A DNA stretch of 64,000 bases from Pseudobdellovibrionaceae bacterium (lineage in GTDB: Bacteria > Bdellovibrionota > Bdellovibrionia > Bdellovibrionales > JAMPXM01), in NCBI GenBank assembly GCA_947462815.1, contig CANHQR010000006.1:21959-85958 (forward strand), in the 5' to 3' direction. The notes under the pieces were generated by a model. The model was not told the DNA's origin, did no database searches, and saw nothing but the letters and a program-made list of their open reading frames with translations. Each line of letters starts with the position of its first letter. The stretch's first letter is position 1. The position numbers and the translations under genes are program-made. Of this stretch, positions 53,406 through 62,273 are shown piece after piece.

Positions 53406-55631
53406 CTAACCAATTCCCGCAAGCGACGTCGGACCATGCGCACGTAGGAGCTCACGCCGCAAAGCTGCATGTTCAGAAAGTCGCAGAGTCGGATCGCGAT
53501 GGAAGACCTCAAAAGCCGCTTCGCGCGCCATCTGTAAGATTCTCGCGTCGCGCACTAAGTTGGCGAGTTTGAAACCCGGAAGACCCGATTGGCGTGCACC
53601 CAGGAACTCCCCGGGGCCACGAATTTCCAAATCGCGTTCGGCGATCACAAAGCCGTCGGTGGACTCCTCCATGATCTTGACGCGGTCCCGAGCTTCTTCG
53701 CTCACCGCATAACCCAACATTAACAAGCAATAGCTCTTGTGCTCGCCTCGACCCACTCGACCTCGAAGCTGATGCAATTGCGATAGACCAAATCGTTCCG
53801 CATGCTCGATCACCATGATGTTCGCGTTGGGAACATCGACGCCCACTTCGATGACCGTGGTGGCGACGAGAATCTGAAATTCTCCTGCGCGAAAGCGGCG
53901 CATGACTTGATCTTTCTCATCCGGCTTCATACGGCCATGCAGGAGGCCCAGCTGATACTCCGGGAACTGCTGTTGCAGTTCTTCATAGGCCGTGACCGCA
54001 TTTTTGAGATCGATCTTCTCGCTCTCCGCGACCAAAGGATAAACGAAATAGGCCTGTCGACCTTTGAAAATCTGGGCGCGCACAAATTCCAGCATTTTGC
54101 CGCGATGAGATTCAAACCCGACTCGCGTTTGAATCGGCGACCGACCCTTCGGAAGTTCATCGATCACGGAGACATCGAGGTCTCCATACACGGTCATCGC
54201 CAAAGTCCGCGGGATGGGCGTAGCCGTCATGATTAGAAAATGTGGCGAGCTACCCTTGTTCTTGAGGCGAGCGCGCTGCTCGACTCCAAAACGATGCTGC
54301 TCATCGATGATCACGAGGCCGAGATTGTGAAACTGTACCGCGTCTTCAATCAGCGCGTGAGTGCCGATCAGAAGATGGATCTCGCCTCGTTCGAGCAAAG
54401 CCAAGGCCTGGGCGCGCTCGCGCGACTTCAATGATCCCGTGAGCAAACCCACCTTGAGCCCGAGCGGCTCCAGCAGGCGACGAGCGGTCTGATCGTGTTG
54501 TTCCGCTAAGATTTCCGTCGGCACCATGAGTGTTGCCTGATATCCCGAGGCCACCGCCACAAGCGCCGACATCAGAGCGACGAGAGTTTTGCCGCTCCCC
54601 ACATCCCCTTGTACGAGTCGATGCATGGGCCGAGCAGGCTCACGCTCGCAAAGATCGCCGAGAATTTCTTGAAAGGCGCGCTCTTGAGCACCTGTGAGTT
54701 CAAAGGGCAAATTGGCTTTCAGCGCTTGAACCAAATTGAGGTCTCTTCGCATCTTGATACCGGCTTCGCGAGAAACTTCTTGCTTGCGCGAAGCCAACCA
54801 CAATTCCAGCCAGAAGAATTCTTCAAAGATCAGACGCCGATGCGCGGGAGTCTTGAACTCCGCCAACTCCGGCCCTGAGTCTTTGCCGGGTCGATGCGCT
54901 TGCAACAAGGCCTCATAGCGCGGCGGCAACTCGTACCGCGAGCGCATCCAGGACGGCAAATGCTCAAGCTGGTCTTGATGATTCGAAATGCCGGCGAGCG
55001 CCTCTTGAATCATCTTGCGCAGCTGGCGGTTCGTGACACCCTCAGTTTCTGGATAAATCGGCACGATCACGTCATCGTCCGCATAGGTTTCAGGAGCATC
55101 GTCCTGAAGATCGGGATGATGGAACTCGATGCGGCCTCGGTAGTTGATCACTCGTCCGATCACGCGGACTTTTTGATTCGGCTGAAAACGCTCGAAGTAC
55201 CCTTTGTAGGGCACGCGAAAATACTTGCAATGGATCTTACCCGTTCCATCTCGAACCACGACGTCCCAAATTTTGCGGCGGCTCTTTCCCATCGCAAAAC
55301 TCGTCACGCCAATCACCTCGGCGCGTAGACTCACCAGCTCGCCCGCCTGAAGCGAATCAATAGAGCGAGCCGCGCGGCGATCTTCATAGGCTCTTGGGTA
55401 CCACTCCAAGAGATCTTGAACGGTCCAGACACCTTTATCTTTGAGCCTTTCCCCCAACTTAGGTCCAACGCCGCGGACAAACTGCACCGGCGTGTCGAAC
55501 TTCAGCTCGGAGCTCAAGGGTCCACGACCTGGTCCGTTTGGGCTCACCCGATTTTGCCCTTCCCGTTTTGAGCCTTGGCTCGCGCCGAGCGAGGGCTTTT
55601 TTGAGGAAGTGTCGAACTTAAGGCTGCTCAT
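53406..55631 (-). CDS. recG: ATP-dependent DNA helicase RecG
   Basis: 741 residues; RecG reverses stalled forks and branch-migrates Holliday junctions. Wedge/OB domain in the first third (VQFVRGVGPKLGERLKDKG, KVRVIGRVINYRGRIEF), then helicase motifs: GDVGSGKTLVALMSALVA (Walker A), VIIDEQHRFGVEQR (DEQH), MTATPIPRTLAMTVYG, GRMKPDEKDQVMRRF, TTVIEVGVDVPNAN and QLRGRVGRG. An extra 45-residue Ser/Gly-rich head (KFDTSSKKPSLGASQGSKREG) precedes the wedge. No strong ribosome site at ATG 55631. Divergent from the HD-GYP gene, 80 bp between starts. Confidence 0.97.
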   Translation of the reverse strand: MSSLKFDTSSKKPSLGASQGSKREGQNRVSPNGPGRGPLSSELKFDTPVQFVRGVGPKLGERLKDKGVWTVQDLLEWYPRAYEDRRAARSIDSLQAGELVSLRAEVIGVTSFAMGKSRRKIWDVVVRDGTGKIHCKYFRVPYKGYFERFQPNQKVRVIGRVINYRGRIEFHHPDLQDDAPETYADDDVIVPIYPETEGVTNRQLRKMIQEALAGISNHQDQLEHLPSWMRSRYELPPRYEALLQAHRPGKDSGPELAEFKTPAHRRLIFEEFFWLELWLASRKQEVSREAGIKMRRDLNLVQALKANLPFELTGAQERAFQEILGDLCEREPARPMHRLVQGDVGSGKTLVALMSALVAVASGYQATLMVPTEILAEQHDQTARRLLEPLGLKVGLLTGSLKSRERAQALALLERGEIHLLIGTHALIEDAVQFHNLGLVIIDEQHRFGVEQRARLKNKGSSPHFLIMTATPIPRTLAMTVYGDLDVSVIDELPKGRSPIQTRVGFESHRGKMLEFVRAQIFKGRQAYFVYPLVAESEKIDLKNAVTAYEELQQQFPEYQLGLLHGRMKPDEKDQVMRRFRAGEFQILVATTVIEVGVDVPNANIMVIEHAERFGLSQLHQLRGRVGRGEHKSYCLLMLGYAVSEEARDRVKIMEESTDGFVIAERDLEIRGPGEFLGARQSGLPGFKLANLVRDARILQMAREAAFEVFHRDPTLRLSEHAALRRELLRAHGPTSLAGIG

Positions 55632-55711
55632 TGCGAGACACTTTCTCGACCTCGGCTGGCTCCGTCAAGGGAGTGCTTGGAGAGTCATCGCAAGCTTGGC
55701 ACACTTAATCT

Positions 55712-56761
55712 ATGAGCGAACGAGATTCGTCGACATCCGGCCCAGCCTCTCACTCGACCCCCAATTCGACGTCGGAAGCCTTGCAGTCCCTGGCTTCGGC
55801 ACTCGGCTCGGCCCCCGCAACAGCCGGACATTTTAAGATTCGGGTGAACTCACTCATTCCCAATCGACCAACCACCTTCGATACCTACGTTTTTCTCAAC
55901 AAAAAGCTGGTCCTCTATCTTCGCGCGGGAGACCAGATTTCGGCAGAAAAAATCGCCAAGCTCGAGCGCGCCGATGTCTTCTACGTGCCAGAACACCAGC
56001 GCGCAGCCTTTAAACGTTATGTTTTTGAACGAATGAACGAAGAGGGCCTCGACGTGCAAGTGAAGGCCAACATCTTGCGTGAATCCTCGATGACCTTAGC
56101 TGAGGAAATTTTCGAAAAGCCAGACGTCGAGCAAGCCCTCGCCGATTCTAAAGAGCTCATCAGCAACTTTATCGAGTTCATGGATCAACATCCCGAAGCG
56201 ATGTCGCATCTGGTGAGCCTGTCGTCGCATGATTTCTACACGTATAATCACTCGCTCGACGTCGGCATTTACTCGTTGGGACTCGGCCATGTCGCAGGTT
56301 TTAGCGGTGAAGAACTCCAGGAGTTAGGCCGAGGCGCTCTGTTTCACGATATCGGCAAGCGCCACGTGAAAGTCGAAGTCATCTGCAAGACGGGCCCACT
56401 TGATGAAAGCGAGTGGGCGCAAATGAAGAAGCATCCCGCTTACGGACTTCGCGTCCTTCATCAGCACAAAGCCAGTGAGGCGATTAAGGCGTGCTGCTTT
56501 GAGCATCACGAGTCCTTCCTCGGTAACGGGTATCCCCAACAGCTCCCCGGTCCTGAGATTCATCCCATGGCTCGAATCGTGGCGATCACCGATACCTACG
56601 ATGCGCTGACCACCAAGCGCTCCTACAACGAACCCATGTCGCCTTCGCAAGCCGTGGAATTCATGAGCTCCAAACTCGCAGCCAAATACGACCCGGATCT
56701 CCTGCGAGCCATGAACACGGTGATGTTCAAAATGCAGAAGGCCGAACGCTCGGCCTCCTGA
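55712..56761 (+). CDS. HD-GYP domain protein, probable cyclic di-GMP phosphodiesterase
   Basis: 349 residues. A Ser/Thr-rich head and an unassigned domain of about 110 residues (FDTYVFLNKKLVLYLRAGD) precede the HD-GYP core from about 150. Core motifs: HDFYTYNHSLDVG, LGRGALFHDIGKRHV (HD metal site), HPAYGLRVL, CCFEHHESFLGNGYPQQL, ITDTYDALTTKRSY. The signature usually reads HHExxDGxGYP. The Asp-Gly is replaced by Leu-Gly here but GYP and the His ligands remain, so activity is plausible but not certain. Cytoplasmic. Lowering c-di-GMP would affect motility and pilus functions. Confidence 0.87.
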   Translation: MSERDSSTSGPASHSTPNSTSEALQSLASALGSAPATAGHFKIRVNSLIPNRPTTFDTYVFLNKKLVLYLRAGDQISAEKIAKLERADVFYVPEHQRAAFKRYVFERMNEEGLDVQVKANILRESSMTLAEEIFEKPDVEQALADSKELISNFIEFMDQHPEAMSHLVSLSSHDFYTYNHSLDVGIYSLGLGHVAGFSGEELQELGRGALFHDIGKRHVKVEVICKTGPLDESEWAQMKKHPAYGLRVLHQHKASEAIKACCFEHHESFLGNGYPQQLPGPEIHPMARIVAITDTYDALTTKRSYNEPMSPSQAVEFMSSKLAAKYDPDLLRAMNTVMFKMQKAERSAS

Positions 56762-56795
56762 ACTCAAGAGTCATTTGAACTGAGTGCGAAATGCT

Positions 56796-57731
56796 TCAGC
56801 GCAAAATCTGACGTGCCTGACGACGGTTCATTTCCAATTCAAAGCTTTCCACCACAGCTCGACGATCGCCGTAGCGCACGTCAGTCACGCCGCGGAGCAA
56901 ATGCAGAGCGCTCATGCGAACCACATCGAGTTCAAAGTGTCGAAGTATTTCGGCGAGATCATCGTTCGACAGGAAGCGATGGCGTACAGCGAGATCCCGC
57001 TGCAAGAAAGTCGCAACTTCGAGTTTACGCTGATCGAAGGACTGATGGCGAAGATCGCGCAGGAACGGCCGAATCTCTTGGCGCGAGACAACCCAGTACG
57101 GCATCTCGGGAGTCATCGGTGGATGCGCCGGACCACGTCCCCACTCCTCACGCGTGGTTTCGCGCTCGATCACACGTCCTCCCGGAGTTCGGTAAACCAC
57201 TTCCCGATTCTCAACTTGGCGCCACGAACCATCCGGAAATTGGCAGGCGTGACCTGACACGGTCTCGCTGCGACCACCGGCGACGACCGTCGAGTAGTAC
57301 TCGCGGCACTGATAGTTGTATTGAACATGGTAACCTTCTTGGACCCAATAGGACTCGCCATGCGCACCCGACCGGCCACCTCGCCAACGAACACGATCAT
57401 TCGCCGGACGACGGAAAGATTCCTCTTGGGCCAGAATCAAGGCTTGGCGATCGGTTTCATCCATATAGCGACCGATCTCGCGGCCGACAATGGCACCGAC
57501 AATCACCCCGCCGATGGTGGCAACAACTCGTCCATCGCCATTGCCGAAGCGCGACCCGAGCAGACCGCCGCCGATGGCGCCAAGAATAGTGCCGATGTCT
57601 TCTTTATTCGCGTGAGCGGGCTGAACCGAACCCAAGACCGTACCAACAGCGAGGGTCGCGGCGAGCAGTTTTTTCGCCCAAGTTTGAGTCTTAACCGAAC
57701 GCTTGATTGCGAGAGCCGGTGCAAACGTCAT
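56796..57731 (-). CDS. Exported glycine-zipper protein with C-terminal DUF4476-like domain
   Basis: 311 residues. Signal peptide (LLAATLAVGTVLGSVQPAHA|N), then a glycine zipper of the 17-kDa-antigen type (GTILGAIGGGLLGSRFGNG, VATIGGVIVGAIVGREIGRY), which usually spans or lines the outer membrane. A middle region has paired cysteines (YQCREYYS, HACQFPDGSW) typical of RT0821/Lpp0805-like surface proteins. The C-terminal 85 residues (FDQRKLEVATFLQRDLAVRHRFLS and VVESFELEMNRRQARQ) recall DUF4476. ATG 57731 has AGGAG 6 nt upstream. Convergent with the HD-GYP gene. Envelope maintenance is inferred. Confidence 0.75.
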   Translation of the reverse strand: MTFAPALAIKRSVKTQTWAKKLLAATLAVGTVLGSVQPAHANKEDIGTILGAIGGGLLGSRFGNGDGRVVATIGGVIVGAIVGREIGRYMDETDRQALILAQEESFRRPANDRVRWRGGRSGAHGESYWVQEGYHVQYNYQCREYYSTVVAGGRSETVSGHACQFPDGSWRQVENREVVYRTPGGRVIERETTREEWGRGPAHPPMTPEMPYWVVSRQEIRPFLRDLRHQSFDQRKLEVATFLQRDLAVRHRFLSNDDLAEILRHFELDVVRMSALHLLRGVTDVRYGDRRAVVESFELEMNRRQARQILR

Positions 57732-57932
57732 GAGAGCTCCTTTGCCATCGGGTTTGCCGAAGGGGGTGCCCCCGGAACAAAGCAAGACTCAGACACAGGG
57801 AATAGGCCCCGCTGGTGGCCCTCAAAACGAATGAAATCGAATCAACGCATTCATGGAGGAGGGGCTCGCCCAAGCCGAGCCTGCCCAGTTCCGAAAAATG
57901 GCGCTCGACCCAGAGCCTGGAGCCTGAGGGAT

Positions 57933-60752
57933 CTAGGGGCAATTGCCGCGCAAATGGCCTTGGAGATCTTGAATTTTTCGCATGCGGGCCACACTTGCTG
58001 GCATGGCGAGAATCTCATTGAACATTTGCTCCGCCAGCTGAAGACGGCGTTGGAAGTCCGAGCTTGAGCATTTCGACCAAGTGGGCCCTGAGCTCGGCGA
58101 GGCTGCATCAATCAGTGAGGAACGCCAACTCATTTCATTTTGCCCCAATCGCTGCAGCCAAGTCTTCAATGTTCGAGCGAGCTGTAGCCCTGAACTCACA
58201 TAGCGCGGTTCAAAGAGCTGACCTTGTGCCGTACTGAGCGCACCCATTAAGTGACCACAGCTCAGTCGAGCTGAAGTGCTTTGGAGACTCTGGCAATTCA
58301 TTCGCTCCGCGGCGATCTCCGCATACACATGCAGTCCCTCGATCATCTCTTGAGTCCAGGATTCGGCCATCGCACGACGAAGGAGATCTCGTGCTGTCGA
58401 CTCCCAAAAGTGATCGCGCGAGGAGCCCTGTGCGCGCACTCGATCGGCACGCACGAAGTCGGCCGCAAGCTTCAGTCGCTCGCGCACAGCCTTCACATCA
58501 GACAGCTGAGGACGACGCAACAAGGCCTCGTTCAACCACTGCATAAGCCAGGAATTCAGGCCTGAGGAGTTGAGCAAATGCAGATCAGACTTCGCCACAT
58601 CATCACGCAGTCCACGCACTTCGGCGATAAGCGCCGTGCCGGCGGGTGTTTGCAGTGTGGCAATCCAAGCTCGGGACGCCGTCAGTTCCGGCGATTGCCG
58701 AAAGAGCTGGTCGGCAAAACTCTCAGCCACTTCTGGCCAGAGCTCCAACACACTCGCAAGTTCAGCCATCGAAGACTCGCGCGCTTCGGCGCGAAGCTGA
58801 GATCTTGGATCGAGCAGTAATCGTGACGCCAACTCCGCGCGAGCTCTAAGACTCGGGTGCTTTTGAATCGCGGTCTCAGCAGCAAGGAGACGATCCCGCC
58901 AAGTGCGGATCTCCACCAGCTGACGATCGCGGGTAAAGAAAGTCTCGTGGACCTCTGTAAAGTAAGGACGGTAACGGAGGCCTTCGGCGATTGCGGCCGC
59001 TTCTTCCGCCATCTGTTGCACCCGAGGATCCAGAGCGATCGCACGCTCCAACTGACGCAGAGTTTGCCCTTGGCTACGTCGCATTTCTTCGATGGCCAAA
59101 CCCAAGGCCTCCGCGAAGCGCTCCCGCCCCTTCACAGCCTGCAAGACGGTGTTGAAAAGCCGACTGCGCTCTTGGGCCGGAGCCCCCAATAGAGCCAATG
59201 TAACGGCCGACTGAAGGACTTCTTCGCGAAGGCGAGTCGACCACTTCGCATGATCCTGACCTCGGACCTCTTGCACGTGAAGGTCAAGCTGCCGAAGAGC
59301 TGGGCTCTGACCGGTTGTATCAAAGCGCATGTTGGGAGACTGAAGCGCCTGCTGCAGATAACCCACTAGGATCGATCGCCAAGAGCCCAAGTCCGCATTG
59401 AGTCCCGCCCGGCCTAGACTTTGCGGATCCTTTAAACCGATGGATCGAAGCAAAAGCCCCAACAACAAACCATCTTGGCGAATGCGATCCAAAACTCCGG
59501 GCTCTTCCACATCGCAGTTTGCGAGTATGGCCTCCAATTGAGGAACTAAATCTCGGGCGACGCCGGCTAAATAATTTGCTTGAGCCCGCCGAAACAAGCC
59601 TTCAAAGCGTTGGCTCAAACAACGATCGACTCGCGACGCTTGACCGTCCTCAAGCACGAGATTTGAAGAGCCCGAAGAGGAAGGCGCGAGGCGAACTTTG
59701 AAATCTGGACCCGAGTTTTGTGTGCCCGCTAATTCAACGAGCAAAGAAATTTGCGCTCGCAAAACTTGCGTAGGGGCTTGGCCTCCAAACTCAAGGCCTG
59801 CCATCGAGCCACGACCAGCGCGCACCAACAGAGTGACAGGATGCTCCGCTCCTCGTCCCGGCGTGGCGAGCCGATCCAAAGATTCATTCATTCGCAGCCA
59901 AGAGTCTTGTGGACCGATCGGATGTGCATCCAGACGATCGAAACTCAAGTTCAAGACACTCGAGCTCACAAACGCAAAGTACGACTTCGCAATCGCCTCA
60001 GAGTAACCCAAGCTCTGTACGGCTTGCTGAAGCGTCTCTGCATCTTGAAGTCGCGACTGCAAGGCCGTCACCAGCGCTTGAAGCTCCACCTCAAGACTTC
60101 CCGATGGTAATTGTAGAACTCGCGGACTAAAGCGGAGCTCTCCACCCACTCCGATTTGCGGAGTCGCTGACCAGGCCGCACCGATCTGCACGAGCTTTGC
60201 GAGTCGACGATGTGCCACCAATTGGCCATTGATTCGCACTCGACAGTCAAATCCGGATCCCGTGGTTTCCACCTTGACGCTTTCACGCTGGCCGTTGATT
60301 TCCAGAGAGGACTCAGCCGAAGACTGGTACTCGCCCTCAAAAAATCCCTCCGCACCGTGAAGAGCCGCAAAGCCCCGCTCCGCTGTTCCAATCCACGCCG
60401 CCCCACGATTGAGCTCAAACAGGCGATCAAGATCTAGACCTCCGCTCTGAGATTGGCGAACGCGATCCCGTCCTAGGAGATCACGATCTCCTGGGTGCGA
60501 AGGGAAACCCAGCTCCTCGGGGATCAGGCCTCCACGTCCGCCCAGCACTTCACTGGCTTCGCATGTCTTCAGCGGTCGTTGCTTCCAAGATTCAAGCGCA
60601 CGCACTTGATCTTGATTGAGATTGACCGTTGGCTCAGCCCCCGGCGAGGAACTTCCGCTGCCGCCCGAGCAGGCGACGAAAAACAAGCCTCCAAGTAGAG
60701 TCACCGCGGATCGTTGAATGAGACAGCGTGATGAGTGAGTGAGGTTCAACAT
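57933..60752 (-). CDS. Large lipoprotein of unknown function
   Basis: 939 residues, lipobox LFFVACSGGSG, followed by a Ser/Gly linker. The first 400 residues include strand-rich segments (SSLEINGQRESVKVETTGSG, VTLLVRAGRG) and the last 500 are almost entirely helical and charged (RQLERAIALDPRVQQMAEEA, WRDRLLAAETAIQKHPSLRA) without a clear repeat period. Cysteines are few and spread (FDCRVRI, NCDVEEP, NCQSLQ, LSCGHL, SKCSSS). No family recognised. ATG 60752 overlaps the stop of a possible 93-residue frame upstream. Probably periplasmic, anchored to the outer membrane. Confidence 0.7.
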   Translation of the reverse strand: MLNLTHSSRCLIQRSAVTLLGGLFFVACSGGSGSSSPGAEPTVNLNQDQVRALESWKQRPLKTCEASEVLGGRGGLIPEELGFPSHPGDRDLLGRDRVRQSQSGGLDLDRLFELNRGAAWIGTAERGFAALHGAEGFFEGEYQSSAESSLEINGQRESVKVETTGSGFDCRVRINGQLVAHRRLAKLVQIGAAWSATPQIGVGGELRFSPRVLQLPSGSLEVELQALVTALQSRLQDAETLQQAVQSLGYSEAIAKSYFAFVSSSVLNLSFDRLDAHPIGPQDSWLRMNESLDRLATPGRGAEHPVTLLVRAGRGSMAGLEFGGQAPTQVLRAQISLLVELAGTQNSGPDFKVRLAPSSSGSSNLVLEDGQASRVDRCLSQRFEGLFRRAQANYLAGVARDLVPQLEAILANCDVEEPGVLDRIRQDGLLLGLLLRSIGLKDPQSLGRAGLNADLGSWRSILVGYLQQALQSPNMRFDTTGQSPALRQLDLHVQEVRGQDHAKWSTRLREEVLQSAVTLALLGAPAQERSRLFNTVLQAVKGRERFAEALGLAIEEMRRSQGQTLRQLERAIALDPRVQQMAEEAAAIAEGLRYRPYFTEVHETFFTRDRQLVEIRTWRDRLLAAETAIQKHPSLRARAELASRLLLDPRSQLRAEARESSMAELASVLELWPEVAESFADQLFRQSPELTASRAWIATLQTPAGTALIAEVRGLRDDVAKSDLHLLNSSGLNSWLMQWLNEALLRRPQLSDVKAVRERLKLAADFVRADRVRAQGSSRDHFWESTARDLLRRAMAESWTQEMIEGLHVYAEIAAERMNCQSLQSTSARLSCGHLMGALSTAQGQLFEPRYVSSGLQLARTLKTWLQRLGQNEMSWRSSLIDAASPSSGPTWSKCSSSDFQRRLQLAEQMFNEILAMPASVARMRKIQDLQGHLRGNCP

Positions 60753-61027
60753 AAAAGATGACAGCTCCGCTTGGACAAATCGCCATGGACAAAGTCAGCA
60801 TTGAAACATTGAGGAAAGGCCGACCTGACTTTTTCCTCGACGAAACGACCCCAGGTTTTAACAGGGGTTGAATCAAAGTCGTGAGCCCTTTCTAAGGCGT
60901 AAAAATCCAACATGATGGTGGCGACAATATCCGTCACCGATGCCCCTAAGCCCATCGTCAAAAGTAAGCTGAGATCAATCAAGAGCCAGCTCAGATCCAA
61001 GCAGAGTGATTCGAGCGCAATTTCCAA
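60746..61027 (-). CDS. Possible small protein overlapping the lipoprotein start
   Basis: 93 codons, TTG start at 61027 with AGGGG about 8 nt upstream; its TGA stop lies inside the first codons of the 939-residue lipoprotein (ATGTTGA), the layout of coupled translation. It encodes one hydrophobic stretch (DLSWLLIDLSLLLTMGLG) and a soluble tail with FYALERAHDFDSTPVKTWG. No family recognised. The opposite strand is also open here, so it could be chance; the rest of the interval 61028-61236 carries no gene. Confidence 0.35.
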   Translation of the reverse strand: MEIALESLCLDLSWLLIDLSLLLTMGLGASVTDIVATIMLDFYALERAHDFDSTPVKTWGRFVEEKVRSAFPQCFNADFVHGDLSKRSCHLLC

Positions 61028-61236
61028 ATCGGAGCCCCTTGATCATGAGATTTGCAGTCTCGCACTCTTACTTTCTTGCGTTCGCCAATTCGAAACCGAC
61101 GGATTGTACCCATCTCAGCGATTCGAGACATTGCGAGCTGAACCTCCCCGTCTCCGCGAGGGCTCTGGATTTCCACAAAGTGAGGTCGACTTTGTCCGGC
61201 ATCTTTCTCTCTCTCTCAGTTCAGCGAGCTACCATT

Positions 61237-62268
61237 ATGGCCCGATCGTTGCGATCGCAATTCTTCAAGGTCTTGCGAGTCTTACGAATCAATTCAACTG
61301 ACGGACTGAGTCTCAGTCTTCATTTTGGTCTCGGATGCTTGCTACTTTTGAGCCCAACGCTGGAGGCCCTGGCTCAAGCTTCATCCGAAGCGATGTCCGT
61401 ACAATATCCCGATAGACATCTGCGAGAAACCTGCACGGACGTTCTCAACATCATTGATACGGCCAGCTCGAGTCCCAACGGCAATCAAAGAAGAGGTTTT
61501 TCCCACAAATTGAATTGGGATGAGCCTCTCGACCAATCGGCATCAGGCGTTTGCCACTCCATGGTCGCCTCCGAAATGCTTTCGCAGGCCCTCGGCTTTC
61601 AAGTGTCACCCGCATCGATCGCCTTCAACTACAAAACCGAACGAAATTTCATCATGAAGTTCGGCGAGCTCATAAATCCCGAGGCCACACGACCCGACTA
61701 CTTCACCGGCAGTATCGGCGGCGCCATCAGCTCTGCACTTAAGCATGGCATCTGCCGAGAAGAAGACTTTTCTTTATGGCAGCTTTGGGGACGATTACGC
61801 CATGCTGAGTTGGCTGAGGCAAGGCCGTCCGATCGCGAGACACTCGTACAAATCTGCCGACGTCCCATCGAAGTCGCGAGCGGTCTTGATTGGACACTGA
61901 TTTCGATGCGCAGTGAGAACTCAGAGGGACCGCAAAATCAACCGAGCCTCGATGGTATCGATCAAGTGCTCAACTCAGGGCGAATCGTCGGCATTGATCA
62001 CAACGTCTGGCCTCTCTTGAATGCTCAACAACGAGAAAAAACGCCGACTCTTTTCGGCATACTTCCGATCGCGGGTCACTCGGCGAGTTTGGTGGGTCGA
62101 CGCCGACACAACGGACGTTGTCAGTACTTGTATCGAAACTCATGGGGAAAGAGCTGCCGCGAGTATCGGCAGGACCTGAGTTGCGATCGCGGACATCTCT
62201 GGCTCGACGAGTCCGAGATCCTACGTTTGACGATTTACGCCTACGCCTTGATGGCGAAGAGGCCCTGA
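61237..62268 (+). CDS. Exported papain-like cysteine peptidase homologue
   Basis: 343 residues. Signal peptide after a basic n-region (LSLHFGLGCLLLLSPTLEALA). Papain-fold landmarks in order: DQSASGVCHSMVASEML (oxyanion Gln and nucleophile Cys, replacing the usual QGxCGSCWAF), LKHGICREEDFSLW, IAGHSASLVGRRR (His) and CQYLYRNSWGKSCREY (Asn in NSWG). All three catalytic residues are therefore present. ATG 61237 gives a proper signal peptide though its ribosome site is weak; longer frames are not supported. Target unknown; convergent with the rhodanese-like lipoprotein gene, 5 bp between stops. Confidence 0.75.
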   Translation: MARSLRSQFFKVLRVLRINSTDGLSLSLHFGLGCLLLLSPTLEALAQASSEAMSVQYPDRHLRETCTDVLNIIDTASSSPNGNQRRGFSHKLNWDEPLDQSASGVCHSMVASEMLSQALGFQVSPASIAFNYKTERNFIMKFGELINPEATRPDYFTGSIGGAISSALKHGICREEDFSLWQLWGRLRHAELAEARPSDRETLVQICRRPIEVASGLDWTLISMRSENSEGPQNQPSLDGIDQVLNSGRIVGIDHNVWPLLNAQQREKTPTLFGILPIAGHSASLVGRRRHNGRCQYLYRNSWGKSCREYRQDLSCDRGHLWLDESEILRLTIYAYALMAKRP

Positions 62269-62273
62269 GAAAT

